Assembly: GCA_946402705.1 (NCBI GenBank)
Contig: CAMIXG010000002.1
Coordinates: 156,783-220,782, forward strand
Length of the DNA: 64,000 bases
From: an uncultured Tissierellia bacterium
Lineage (GTDB): Bacteria; Bacillota; Clostridia; Tissierellales; Tissierellaceae
Direction of reading: 5' to 3'
In this document: in pieces, positions 34,632 through 42,845 of the stretch
Layout: each line of letters begins with the position of its first letter
Numbering within the stretch: position 1 is the first letter of the stretch
Program-made: the position numbers and the translations under genes
Notes under the pieces: model-generated
The model's database searches: none
The model's input: only the letters and a program-made list of their open reading frames with translations
What the model was told of the DNA's origin: nothing

Positions 34632-37046
34632 ATGATTAGAGAATATAATCCAAAGAGTATTGAAGAGAAATGGCAAAAAATTTGGGCAGAAGATAGTGTT
34701 TATGAAGCAAGTAATAATAGTGATAAAGAAAAGTATTATATATTGGTAGAGTTTCCATACCCATCAGCAGATGGACTGCATGTTGGACATGCTAGACCCT
34801 ATACTGCACTTGATATAGTTGCTAGAAAGAAAAGATATGAAGGGTATAATGTATTGTTTCCTATGGGCTGGGATGCCTTTGGTCTTCCAACAGAAAATTT
34901 TGCAATAAAAAATAAAATACATCCTAAAATTGTAACAGAAAACAATGTAAAGAATTTTAAGAAGCAATTACAATCAATAGGTTTTTCATTTGACTGGTCA
35001 AGAGAAGTAAATACAACTGATCCAGAATACTTTAAATGGACACAATGGTTATTCTTAAAATTCTATGAAAAAGGACTAGCCTATAAAAAAGAAATGCCAA
35101 TAAATTGGTGTACATCTTGTAAAATAGGTCTTGCAAATGAAGAGGTAGTAAATGGAGCTTGTGAGAGATGTGGTGGAGAAGTAGTTCAAAAAGTTAAAAA
35201 TCAATGGATGTTAAAAATTACAGAATATGCAGATAGATTAATAGATGATTTAGATGATATAGACTTTTTAAATAGTGTTAGCACTCAGCAAAAGAACTGG
35301 ATAGGTAGATCTTTTGGTATGAATGTAAATTTTACCATTAAAGATAAGGATGAAAAGCTAGAGATATTTACAACTAGACCAGATACTCTATTTGGATCAA
35401 CTTATATGGTAATATCACCAGAACATCCTATAATTGAAAAATATAGAACAGATATTAAAAATATAGAAGAAATTGAAAAATATAGACAAGAGGCAAGTAA
35501 AAAATCTGATTTTGAAAGAACAGAACTTGTAAAGGAAAAAACAGGAGTAAAAATAGATGGATTACAGGCTATTAACCCAGCAAATGCCAAAGAGATGCCT
35601 ATATTTGTATCGGACTATGTATTGATGACTTATGGAACAGGAGCTATAATGGCAGTTCCAGGTCATGATGAAAGAGACTTTGAGTTCGCAACTAAGTTTG
35701 ATTTGCCAATAATAGAAGTTGTAGAAGGTGGAGATGTTACAAAAGAAGCCTTTACAAATACTGAAGATGGAATTTTAGTAAATTCAGAATTTCTAAATGG
35801 ATTAAATGTAAAAGAAGCTTTTGATAAAATGGCTGACTGGCTTGAAGAAAAAGCACTAGGTGAAAGAAAGACAAACTACAAACTTAGGGACTGGGTATTT
35901 TCTAGACAAAGATATTGGGGAGAGCCAATACCACTAGTGAATTGTGATACTTGTGGATGGGTTCCAGTACCAGAAGATCAACTTCCAGTAGAACTTCCAG
36001 AAGTAGAAAATTATCAACCAACAGACAATGGAGAATCTCCACTTGCAGAGATACATGATTGGGTAAACACTACTTGTCCAAAATGTGGTGGTCATGCAGT
36101 TAGAGAAACTGATACAATGCCAAACTGGGCAGGTTCATCTTGGTATTTCTTAAGATATATAGACCCTAAAAATAATGAGGAGTTTGCATCTAGGGAAGCC
36201 TTGGATTATTGGATGCCAGTAGACTGGTATAATGGTGGTATGGAACATACTACACTACATTTACTATACTCAAGATTTTGGCATAAGTTCTTCTATGATT
36301 TAGATTTAGTTCCTAATCCAGAGCCATTTAATAAGAGAACAGCTCATGGTATGATACTTGGAGAAGGTAATGTTAAGATGTCTAAATCTCTTGGAAATGT
36401 TATTAATCCAAATGTTATAGTAGATGAATATGGAGCAGATACACTTAGAACTTATGAGATGTTTATAGGAGATTTTGAAAAATCTGCTGCTTGGTCTGAA
36501 AACGGAGTAAAAGGGGCTAGAAGATTTTTAGAGAGAGTTTGGAAACTACAAGAAAATGTAGTTGATGGAAATGAATATAGCAAGGGATTAGAAATCTCAA
36601 TAAACAAAACTATAAAGAAAATTTCCCACGATTTTGACAATCTAAAATTTAATACTGGAGTGGCAGCACTTATGGAGCTTTTAAATGAATTTAATAAACA
36701 AGATAAGATAAGTAAAAAAGATATGGAAACTTATCTACAATTATTAAATCCAGTAGCTCCACATATAACAGAAGAAATCTGGGATAACTTAGAACTTGGT
36801 GGAAGACTTTATAATGCTCAGTGGCCAAGCTATGATGAAAGTAAGACAGTAGAAAACACTATAGATATGCCAGTGCAGATAAATGGTAAGGTTAGAGCTA
36901 CAGTTACTATAGCTAGAGATGCAGATAAGGAAGAACTTAAGGCAAAGGCTTTAGAAGAAGAAAATGTAAGTAAATTTTTAGATGGAAAACAAATAGTCAA
37001 AGAGATATTTGTACCTGGTAAAATATATAACATAGTTGTAAAATAA
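34632..37046 (+). CDS. leuS: Leucine--tRNA ligase
   Basis: Class I synthetase of 804 residues, normal for a bacterial LeuRS. The HIGH motif is HVGH (50-53) in [10 protein letters not shown]; the zinc domain has CTSC and CERC; the editing domain (CP1) with [14 protein letters not shown] and [15 protein letters not shown] lies in the middle; the KMSKS motif is at 582-586; an anticodon domain and the C-terminal extension follow. ATG 34632 follows the site taggaggaagg. It is regulated by the T-box leader upstream and ends with a terminator. Confidence 0.98.
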   Translation: MIREYNPKSIEEKWQKIWAEDSVYEASNNSDKEKYYILVEFPYPSADGLHVGHARPYTALDIVARKKRYEGYNVLFPMGWDAFGLPTENFAIKNKIHPKIVTENNVKNFKKQLQSIGFSFDWSREVNTTDPEYFKWTQWLFLKFYEKGLAYKKEMPINWCTSCKIGLANEEVVNGACERCGGEVVQKVKNQWMLKITEYADRLIDDLDDIDFLNSVSTQQKNWIGRSFGMNVNFTIKDKDEKLEIFTTRPDTLFGSTYMVISPEHPIIEKYRTDIKNIEEIEKYRQEASKKSDFERTELVKEKTGVKIDGLQAINPANAKEMPIFVSDYVLMTYGTGAIMAVPGHDERDFEFATKFDLPIIEVVEGGDVTKEAFTNTEDGILVNSEFLNGLNVKEAFDKMADWLEEKALGERKTNYKLRDWVFSRQRYWGEPIPLVNCDTCGWVPVPEDQLPVELPEVENYQPTDNGESPLAEIHDWVNTTCPKCGGHAVRETDTMPNWAGSSWYFLRYIDPKNNEEFASREALDYWMPVDWYNGGMEHTTLHLLYSRFWHKFFYDLDLVPNPEPFNKRTAHGMILGEGNVKMSKSLGNVINPNVIVDEYGADTLRTYEMFIGDFEKSAAWSENGVKGARRFLERVWKLQENVVDGNEYSKGLEISINKTIKKISHDFDNLKFNTGVAALMELLNEFNKQDKISKKDMETYLQLLNPVAPHITEEIWDNLELGGRLYNAQWPSYDESKTVENTIDMPVQINGKVRATVTIARDADKEELKAKALEEENVSKFLDGKQIVKEIFVPGKIYNIVVK

Positions 37047-37052
37047 TTTGAA

Positions 37053-37081
37053 AAAGAGCTATTTTAATAGCTCTTTTTTTA
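37053..37081 (+). terminator. Intrinsic terminator after leuS
   Basis: AAAGAGCTATT (37053-37063) and AATAGCTCTTT (37066-37076) form a near-perfect stem, followed by a T run. Confidence 0.85.
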
Positions 37082-37103
37082 TAGACATTTTTAAAAAAAT
37101 AAG

Positions 37104-37133
37104 TTGTCTTTTTTATTAAAAGGGTAGTATTAT
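37104..37133 (+). promoter_or_regulatory. Candidate promoter of the DUF5713-like gene
   Basis: TTGTCT (37104-37109), 18 bp, TATTAT (37128-37133), 39 bp before the gene. Confidence 0.5.
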
Positions 37134-37171
37134 TAATAATAAATAATGCTTATAACAATAGGAGGAATACA

Positions 37172-37495
37172 ATGAGTGATAATTTAGAGGATATTTTACT
37201 AAGAGATATGTATAATGATAGCTATTATCCAACTTTTCTAGTAGATAAAATTAAGGATGAGTTAGAAGAACTAATTGAGTATTTAGAGGAAGAAGATTTA
37301 AGTCTAGAAGATATACAGGATAAATTAGATGAGGTTACTATAGCTATTAATAACTTGGAAGAAGAATTTGAAAGTAATGATAGTGAGATAGAAACTGTAG
37401 CTCGTGATTCAATTGGTGAATCAATAGAAGAGATACTTAAGTATTATAATATAGATATAGACATTGAAACTGCTATAAGGGAAAGAGATTGGTAA
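37172..37495 (+). CDS. DUF5713 family protein
   Basis: A 107-residue, strongly acidic cytosolic protein. The pattern LLRDMYNDSYYPTFLVDKIKD at the start, NDSEIETVARDSIGE in the middle and a C-terminal AIRERDW matches the DUF5713 family as I know it. No function is established. It has its own promoter candidate, the site taggaggaat and a terminator, so it is a single-gene unit. Confidence 0.8.
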   Translation: MSDNLEDILLRDMYNDSYYPTFLVDKIKDELEELIEYLEEEDLSLEDIQDKLDEVTIAINNLEEEFESNDSEIETVARDSIGESIEEILKYYNIDIDIETAIRERDW

Positions 37496-37512
37496 TAGGA
37501 TAAATTATGACT

Positions 37513-37541
37513 TTGTAGTGACTGAAAACTATTAGCATAAT
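37513..37541 (+). promoter_or_regulatory. Possible promoter just upstream of a hairpin before the thioredoxin-like gene
   Basis: TTGTAG (37513-37518), 17 bp, CATAAT (37536-37541). A transcript from here would begin at the hairpin at 37547-37583, so this could be a 5' stem or chance. Confidence 0.3.
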
Positions 37542-37546
37542 AGAAT

Positions 37547-37588
37547 AAAGACAAAGTTCTAAAATGGATAGAACTTTGTCTTTTATTA
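37547..37588 (+). terminator. Intrinsic terminator after the DUF5713-like gene
   Basis: A 14-bp stem (37547-37560, 37570-37583; AAAGACAAAGTTCT arm) with a 9-nt loop, followed by T-rich sequence. It lies only 30 nt before the next gene's TTG start. Confidence 0.8.
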
Positions 37589-37613
37589 TTTTAAAGGCTT
37601 AGGAGGGATATAT

Positions 37614-38297
37614 TTGAAAAAGTTTATAGGTGGATTATTGGTATTATTTATATTTTTAGGAAATAAATCTTACGCCCAAAAATTAGACGATAAAATTATT
37701 TCAATAAAACAATTTTATGAGTCAAACAATTGTAGGGTGGTTTGGAATAGTTTAGATAAATCAGCAGATGTGTATTTTAAGGATAAATTACTTAAAAAAT
37801 ATAAGATAGATAATAAAAACAGTTTTATAAAAGAAGGAGTATCTTATACTAGAATTGACAATTTAGATAACTCTGTTTTAACAAATAAAGTTTCAGCAGT
37901 TTATCCAATTTACAGTATAAAAGAATCTAAAAAATATCCTAATTTATTACTTATTAGAGATGGTGAAATGACTAAATTTAGTGATAAGGCAAAAACTAAT
38001 TCTATAGACGTAGTTATATTTTGGGCAAACTGGTGCCATAATTGTGACGATGTGCTCAGTTTTTTAGGAAATAAATATATTGAAAAAGATAATATTAATC
38101 TTATAACAATTTGTATAGATGATATGGAATTAAAGGCAGAAGGTTTTCCAATATTTAGAGATGGAAAATCTATAGTATTTGATAGTTATAAGGCTAAGTA
38201 TGTTCCAAGCATGTATGTAAATGACAAAAGTCAGGGAATACAGTTAGAAAAGGTTGGGAAAGATGAAATATTAGAATATCTTAAAACTATATATTAA
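37614..38297 (+). CDS. Secreted thioredoxin-like protein (CHNC motif)
   Basis: A 227-residue protein with an N-terminal signal peptide (MKKFIGGLLVLFIFLGNKSYAQ), so it is exported or membrane-tethered. Residues about 25-90 look like the copper-amine-oxidase N-terminal-like stalk domain (NNCRVVWNSLDKSADVYF), followed by a thioredoxin fold with the redox motif in FWANWCHNCDDV and a cis-proline VPSMY segment. It is probably a thiol-disulfide oxidoreductase; substrate unknown. TTG 37614 follows aggaggg at ideal spacing. The motif WCHNC is unlike the usual WCGPC. Confidence 0.75.
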   Translation: MKKFIGGLLVLFIFLGNKSYAQKLDDKIISIKQFYESNNCRVVWNSLDKSADVYFKDKLLKKYKIDNKNSFIKEGVSYTRIDNLDNSVLTNKVSAVYPIYSIKESKKYPNLLLIRDGEMTKFSDKAKTNSIDVVIFWANWCHNCDDVLSFLGNKYIEKDNINLITICIDDMELKAEGFPIFRDGKSIVFDSYKAKYVPSMYVNDKSQGIQLEKVGKDEILEYLKTIY

Positions 38298-38345
38298 TTA
38301 AGCTGTAACTCCTAAGTTGCAGATACATAAAAAAACTTATATATA

Positions 38346-38374
38346 TTGCTTAAATAAAAAAAGTATGTAATAAT
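38346..38374 (+). promoter_or_regulatory. Candidate promoter of the degV-like gene
   Basis: TTGCTT (38346-38351), 17 bp, AATAAT (38369-38374) with an extended-10 TG two bases before it. Confidence 0.35.
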
Positions 38375-38399
38375 ATCAGTACAAAAAAAGGAGGCTTTT

Positions 38400-39227
38400 A
38401 TGAAAAAAATTAAGATAATAACAGATAGTACAGCATATATATCAAGAGAAGATGCAGAGGCAAAAAATATAAGTGTAGTGCCCCTAAGTTATACTATAGA
38501 TGGAAAATCTGAAAAAGAAGGATATCCAGGTGAGTTTGATGAGTTTTTTAAGGCAATGGAAGATGGAAGTATAGAAGTTACAACATCACAACCAGCAGTA
38601 GGGGATTTTATAGAGGCATATGAAAAGGCTTTTGAGGATGGATATGAGGAAATAATTGCAATCCTAATGTCTTCTAAGGTAAGTGGAACTTATAATAGTG
38701 CGAAACTTGCCAAGGAGACTATTGGTAAAGATAATATAAGAGTTATAGATACTTTAACTTCAGCAGGGAATCTGAAAGAGTTGGTATTTCATGCCTTTAA
38801 TATGGTAAAAGAAGGAAGAACATCATCAGAAGTAGAGGCTTATATAGAGAGTAAAATAGAGGCAAGCAGAATTTTTATCATACCAGATACCTTAAAACAT
38901 CTTGAAAAGGGTGGCAGAATATCTAAACTAGGAATGTTAATAGGAAACCTATTAAATGTAAAACCTATAATTGAACTTAAGGATGGAGAACTTGGTTTAG
39001 GCGGAAAGGCTAGAGGAAAAAAACAAGCCTTTGCCAAAGTTATGGATATGATACCAGAAAATATTGAAAATATTACAGTTTGTCCAATATATTCAGAAGA
39101 AGATGGTAATAGGGTCTACGAAATGGTTAAAGAGCAGTTTCCAAATGCAAAGGTAATTATGGGAGAAATTGGAATAGTTGTAGGTGGGCATGTAGGACCA
39201 AATTCCATTGGAATATGTATAATTTAA
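38400..39227 (+). CDS. DegV family fatty-acid-binding protein
   Basis: A 275-residue cytosolic protein with KIITDSTAYIS at the N-terminus, TSQPAVGDFIEAYE, the ILMSSKVSGTYNSA loop and the LEKGGRISKLGMLIGNLLNVKPI block, all hallmarks of DegV/EDD-fold proteins. Family members bind fatty acids, and FakB proteins present them to the kinase FakA. No fakA gene is adjacent, so a FakB role remains inference. ATG 38400 follows aaggaggc. Confidence 0.92.
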   Translation: MKKIKIITDSTAYISREDAEAKNISVVPLSYTIDGKSEKEGYPGEFDEFFKAMEDGSIEVTTSQPAVGDFIEAYEKAFEDGYEEIIAILMSSKVSGTYNSAKLAKETIGKDNIRVIDTLTSAGNLKELVFHAFNMVKEGRTSSEVEAYIESKIEASRIFIIPDTLKHLEKGGRISKLGMLIGNLLNVKPIIELKDGELGLGGKARGKKQAFAKVMDMIPENIENITVCPIYSEEDGNRVYEMVKEQFPNAKVIMGEIGIVVGGHVGPNSIGICII

Positions 39228-39236
39228 TAAAAAAAC

Positions 39237-39261
39237 AATCTTGACAACTCTAGTAGGGTAT
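39237..39261 (+). promoter_or_regulatory. IscR-type operator overlapping the iscR promoter
   Basis: The 25 bp here match the E. coli type 1 IscR consensus (ATASYYGACTRwwwYAGTCRRSTAT) at 19 positions by eye. The left half is AATCTTGAC and the right half TAGTAGGGTAT. It contains the -35 TTGACA, so binding of [2Fe-2S]-IscR would block polymerase. Confidence 0.65.
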
Positions 39262-39269
39262 ATTACAAT
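39241..39269 (+). promoter_or_regulatory. Sigma-A-type promoter of the isc operon
   Basis: Consensus TTGACA (39241-39246), 17 bp, TACAAT (39264-39269), 50 bp before the iscR start. Confidence 0.85.
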
Positions 39270-39318
39270 TTAATCAAAGGCAAGTGTTTTACTAGGAATT
39301 AAAAGAGGGGTGTTAATA

Positions 39319-39753
39319 TTGAAATTATCCACAAGAGGAAGATATGGGCTTAAGGCTGTGTATGAGCTGGCTCTTCACTATGGTGATGGACCAACTTCTT
39401 TAAAAGATATTGCTAGTAGTCAAAACCTTTCTGAAAGTTATTTAGAACAACTTTTCTTAAGCTTAAGAAAAGAGGAAATAATAGATAGTGTCAGAGGAGC
39501 GCAAGGTGGATACATGCTAGCTAGAGAGCCTAAAGAGATCACAGTGGGTCAAATTTTAAGGTGTTTAGAAGGTGATATGTCTCCATCAGCTTGCTTATTA
39601 GATGATAGTGATTGTTCTAATAAGGAAGAATGTATAACTAAATATGTTTGGTCAGAGATTAAGGACAGTGTAGATAGGGTCATAGATTCTATTACACTAG
39701 AAAACATGTTGGAAAAGCGTAGTACTAAATTAGAGGAGGTATCTCATGAATAA
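39319..39753 (+). CDS. iscR: Rrf2-family iron-sulfur regulator IscR
   Basis: A 144-residue winged-helix Rrf2 regulator: MKLSTRGRYGLKAVYELA, the wing helix SESYLEQLFLSLRKEEII, VRGAQGGYMLA and three cysteines CLLDDSDCSNKEEC that fit the [2Fe-2S] ligands of IscR. TTG 39319 is chosen because agagggg lies 8 nt before it and proteins of the family begin at this Met-Lys-Leu; GTG 39310 is an alternative. It is first of iscR-iscS-iscU and has an operator on its own promoter, consistent with autoregulation. CymR-type regulators lack the cysteines. Confidence 0.93.
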   Translation: MKLSTRGRYGLKAVYELALHYGDGPTSLKDIASSQNLSESYLEQLFLSLRKEEIIDSVRGAQGGYMLAREPKEITVGQILRCLEGDMSPSACLLDDSDCSNKEECITKYVWSEIKDSVDRVIDSITLENMLEKRSTKLEEVSHE

Positions 39754-40924
39754 ATATATATATATGGATAATGCTGCAACTACAAAAGTTGATGATAAAG
39801 TTCTAGATGTAATGTTACCTTATTTCAAAGAAGAGTATGGTAATCCATCTTCAACATACTCTCTAGGTGTTAAAGCTAGAGTTGCAATGGAAGAGGCTAG
39901 AGCATATGTAGCTAAAACTATAAATGCAGAGGATAAGGAAATATTCTTTACATCAGGTGGTAGTGAAGCAGATAACTGGGCTATAAAAGGCGTGGCTTAT
40001 GCAAACCAAGCTAAGGGTAAACATATTATAACTTCTAAGGTAGAACATCATGCAGTTCTACATACTTGTGAATATTTAGAGAAAAAGGGATATGAAGTTA
40101 CTTATGTTGATGTAGATGAATTTGGAATGGTTAATCCTAAAGACGTGGAAGATGCAATTAGAGAAGATACAATATTAATAACAATAATGTATGCTAATAA
40201 TGAAGTTGGTACAATAATGCCAATAAAAGAAATTGGTGAAATTGCAAAAGCCCACAATATATATTTTCACACAGATGCAGTCCAAGTTGTGGGAGTTTTA
40301 GATATAGATGTAAAAGAGTTAAACATTGATTTATTATCTATGTCAGCACATAAATTACATGGACCTAAGGGTATAGGTGCCCTATATATAAAACGTGGAG
40401 TTAAGATAGATAGCCTGATAATAGGTGGAGGCCAAGAAAAATCAAGAAGAGCAGGAACAGAAAATTTAGCTGGTATAGTTGGAATGGCTAAGGCACTAGA
40501 ACTTGCTTATAGTGATAATACTGAAAGAAATATAAGGTTAATAGAAAAGAGAGATTTATTAATTAATAAAATCATGGAAGCAATACCACATACAAAGTTA
40601 AACGGACATCCAGAAAAAAGACTTCCAGGAAATGTTAATGTTAGTATTAGATTTATTGAAGGTGAAGGAATGCTACTTAGCTTAGATATGATGGGAATAG
40701 CAGCATCAAGTGGTTCTGCTTGTACATCAGGTAGTTTAGACCCTTCTCATGTACTACTAGCAATGGGGCTTACACATGAAATAGCCCATGGTTCATTAAG
40801 ACTTTCTATTAGTGAAGAAAACACTATTGAAGATATAGATTATGTAGTAAAGACATTGGCTAAGGCTGTAGAAAGATTAAGACTTATGTCACCACTATAT
40901 GAAGATTTTATTAAGGGGGAATAA
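39746..40924 (+). CDS. iscS: Cysteine desulfurase IscS/NifS
   Basis: PLP enzyme that releases sulfur from cysteine for Fe-S assembly. The 392 residues have the PLP lysine Lys203 in SAHKLHGPKG and the active-site cysteine Cys326 in SGSACTSGS, plus YMDNAATTKVDDKV at the start and HHAVLHT. ATG 39746 overlaps the end of iscR by 8 nt, so translation is likely coupled. It is followed 2 nt later by iscU. Confidence 0.95.
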   Translation: MNKYIYMDNAATTKVDDKVLDVMLPYFKEEYGNPSSTYSLGVKARVAMEEARAYVAKTINAEDKEIFFTSGGSEADNWAIKGVAYANQAKGKHIITSKVEHHAVLHTCEYLEKKGYEVTYVDVDEFGMVNPKDVEDAIREDTILITIMYANNEVGTIMPIKEIGEIAKAHNIYFHTDAVQVVGVLDIDVKELNIDLLSMSAHKLHGPKGIGALYIKRGVKIDSLIIGGGQEKSRRAGTENLAGIVGMAKALELAYSDNTERNIRLIEKRDLLINKIMEAIPHTKLNGHPEKRLPGNVNVSIRFIEGEGMLLSLDMMGIAASSGSACTSGSLDPSHVLLAMGLTHEIAHGSLRLSISEENTIEDIDYVVKTLAKAVERLRLMSPLYEDFIKGE

Positions 40925-40926
40925 TT

Positions 40927-41346
40927 ATGATGTATTCAGAAGCAGTTATGGATCATTTTACTAATCCAAGAAATGTTGGAGAATTAGAAAATGCAGATGG
41001 TATAGGTGAAGTTGGTAACCCAAAATGTGGAGATATAATGAAGATGTATCTTAAAATAAATGGAGATGTAATAGAAGATGTTAAGTTCAAAACTTTTGGA
41101 TGTGGATCTGCTATAGCATCATCAAGTATGGTAACTGAATTAATAAAAGGAAAAACTATACAAGAAGCTATGAAAATTTCAAATCAAGATGTAGCAGAAG
41201 AATTAGGTGGATTACCACCAGTGAAAATGCATTGTTCAGTTTTAGCAGAACAAGCTATAAAATCTGCATTACAAGATTATTCGCATAAAACAGGAATAAA
41301 AATTGAAGGTTTAGAAGATTTCGATTTTACAGAACCTGAACATTAA
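40927..41346 (+). CDS. iscU: Iron-sulfur cluster scaffold IscU/NifU
   Basis: A 139-residue scaffold that assembles [2Fe-2S] clusters with IscS. The three conserved cysteines are in GNPKCGD, FGCGSAIASSS and KMHCSVLAEQAI. The protein starts MMYSEAVMDHFTNPRNVG, as in NifU N-terminal domains; the longer NifU C-terminal domain is absent. No hscBA or fdx follow, as is common in Firmicutes, and mnmA, often next in clostridial isc operons, is also not here. Confidence 0.95.
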   Translation: MMYSEAVMDHFTNPRNVGELENADGIGEVGNPKCGDIMKMYLKINGDVIEDVKFKTFGCGSAIASSSMVTELIKGKTIQEAMKISNQDVAEELGGLPPVKMHCSVLAEQAIKSALQDYSHKTGIKIEGLEDFDFTEPEH

Positions 41347-41368
41347 TAAAATTTTAGAATATGGTAAT

Positions 41369-41404
41369 AATGGGTAGCTATATGCTATCCATTATTTTTT
41401 TGTT
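41369..41404 (+). terminator. Intrinsic terminator of the isc operon
   Basis: AATGGGTAGC (41369-41378) pairs with GCTATCCATT (41384-41393) with one GU pair, followed by ATTTTTTT. Confidence 0.85.
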
Positions 41405-41503
41405 GGAGATATTTCCATAGAATAAGCTAAAGTGTAAGAAACATGAAAATAAGAAGAGTTTTATGGGATAAATACATTAAAAGTCTAGTAAATTATGCAG
41501 AAA

Positions 41504-41532
41504 TTGAGTAAAATATCTTATATGAATAAAAT
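41504..41532 (+). promoter_or_regulatory. Promoter candidate of the AI-2E-type permease gene
   Basis: TTGAGT (41504-41509), 17 bp, TAAAAT (41527-41532), 21 bp before the start codon. It lies in the 207-nt gap after iscU, in which I saw only this and the isc terminator. Confidence 0.55.
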
Positions 41533-41553
41533 TGATAAAAGAGGGGGATGTCC

Positions 41554-42753
41554 ATGGCTATGGGAGAGTTATCTACATATTTATACAAGCTTACAAAGTT
41601 ATTAGTATTATTACTTTTGACCCTTTCATCCTATTATTTAATAAATATAGGAAATAATTATGTTGATGAGAATAAGAAAATAAAATTAAATACAAGAAAG
41701 ATTATTCCAGTAATAGGAGCTTTCTTTGTCTTGTTTTTAATCAATAAGTTATTTAAAAGATATGGAATATTATCAGATATGTTCTATACAATGATTTTAT
41801 CAGTCATAGTAGCATATCTATTAAATCCAATAGTAAACTTTTTAACCAAAAAAGGTGTAAAAAATAGGGTTTTTGCAGTACTTATTGTATATCTTTTAAT
41901 ATTAGGTCTAATAGTTTTGTTTGCCTTTACAATTATACCTAGATCAAGTAAAGAATTAGGCCAATTTATACTTAGTGTACCTGATTCTATGAATGACTTA
42001 TCAAAGATGTTTAATAATGTTATAAATAAGTACGAAGAGATGGTTGGCGATATGCCATTTATAACAGATAATATCTTAAAGGCAGCTAAAAATACCATAG
42101 CAGGATTTGAAACTGTATTAATAAATCTAATCAAATCTACAGTTACAGGATTGTCAGGATTTTTAACAAAGGCAGTATCCTTAATACTAACACCAATCTT
42201 AACTTTTTACTTTCTAGTTGATAAGGATCAGTTTTTAGGTACTATAGCAAAGAGTATACCTGAAAGATATGAAGAAGACTCAAAAAAATTATACAAGGAA
42301 ATAAATGAGTCCCTATCTAATTTTGTTAGGGGAAGACTTTTAATGGCAGTATTTGTTGGTGTATCTACAACCATATTGCTTTCGGTTTTAGGTGTGGGTT
42401 TTGCAGTTCCAATAGGTTTCATAACTGGTTTTGCAGATATAGTACCCTATATAGGACCATTTTTAGGATTTATTCCAGCTGTGCTATTTGCTTTTTTGGT
42501 TTCTCCAATAAAGGCTGTATGGGTGTCCATCGCATTTGTTCTTATCCAATGGGCAGAAAACAATCTAATAGCACCAAAGGTTATAGGTGAAACTACAGGA
42601 CTTCATCCAATGGTAGTGTTACTTGCCATAGTTATAGGTGGTGGAATGTTTGGAGTAATGGGAATGATATTCTCAGTTCCAGTAATTGCAATTTTAGTTG
42701 TAATCTTTAAATTTGCTAAAGAAAAGATGGAAAAAGCAAAAACAAACCTATAA
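41554..42753 (+). CDS. AI-2E family transporter
   Basis: A polytopic membrane protein of 399 residues with about eight helices. The segments GFADIVPYIGPFLGFIPA, the C-terminal TGLHPMVVLLAIVIGGG and the long extracytoplasmic loop after the first helices are typical of the AI-2E family, whose members export signals or solutes or take part in Na+/H+ exchange. The substrate cannot be read from sequence. ATG 41554 has the site gaggggg 6 nt upstream; the ATG at 41548 touches the site and is rejected. Confidence 0.9.
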   Translation: MAMGELSTYLYKLTKLLVLLLLTLSSYYLINIGNNYVDENKKIKLNTRKIIPVIGAFFVLFLINKLFKRYGILSDMFYTMILSVIVAYLLNPIVNFLTKKGVKNRVFAVLIVYLLILGLIVLFAFTIIPRSSKELGQFILSVPDSMNDLSKMFNNVINKYEEMVGDMPFITDNILKAAKNTIAGFETVLINLIKSTVTGLSGFLTKAVSLILTPILTFYFLVDKDQFLGTIAKSIPERYEEDSKKLYKEINESLSNFVRGRLLMAVFVGVSTTILLSVLGVGFAVPIGFITGFADIVPYIGPFLGFIPAVLFAFLVSPIKAVWVSIAFVLIQWAENNLIAPKVIGETTGLHPMVVLLAIVIGGGMFGVMGMIFSVPVIAILVVIFKFAKEKMEKAKTNL

Positions 42754-42756
42754 AAA

Positions 42757-42785
42757 TTGACAAAAAAAAATTAATTAAATATAAT
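42757..42785 (+). promoter_or_regulatory. Consensus promoter of alaS
   Basis: TTGACA (42757-42762), 17 bp, TATAAT (42780-42785): a perfect consensus. It begins 4 nt after the permease stop. No T-box leader follows, unlike asnS and leuS. Confidence 0.88.
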
Positions 42786-42845
42786 TTTGTAATATAAAGC
42801 ATATAAATTCTTAAGAGAATTATTATATATTGAAAGGAGTATTTT

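Noticed and set aside
38298..38345. Small hairpin (CTGTAACT/AGTTGCAG) after the thioredoxin-like gene as a terminator
   Set aside because: The following bases are A-rich on the + strand, with no T run. It could at most act on the minus strand, where there is no gene.
42786..42845. T-box or other leader riboswitch before alaS
   Set aside because: Only 60 nt, no T-box sequence, just a 6-bp hairpin (AATTCT/AGAATT).
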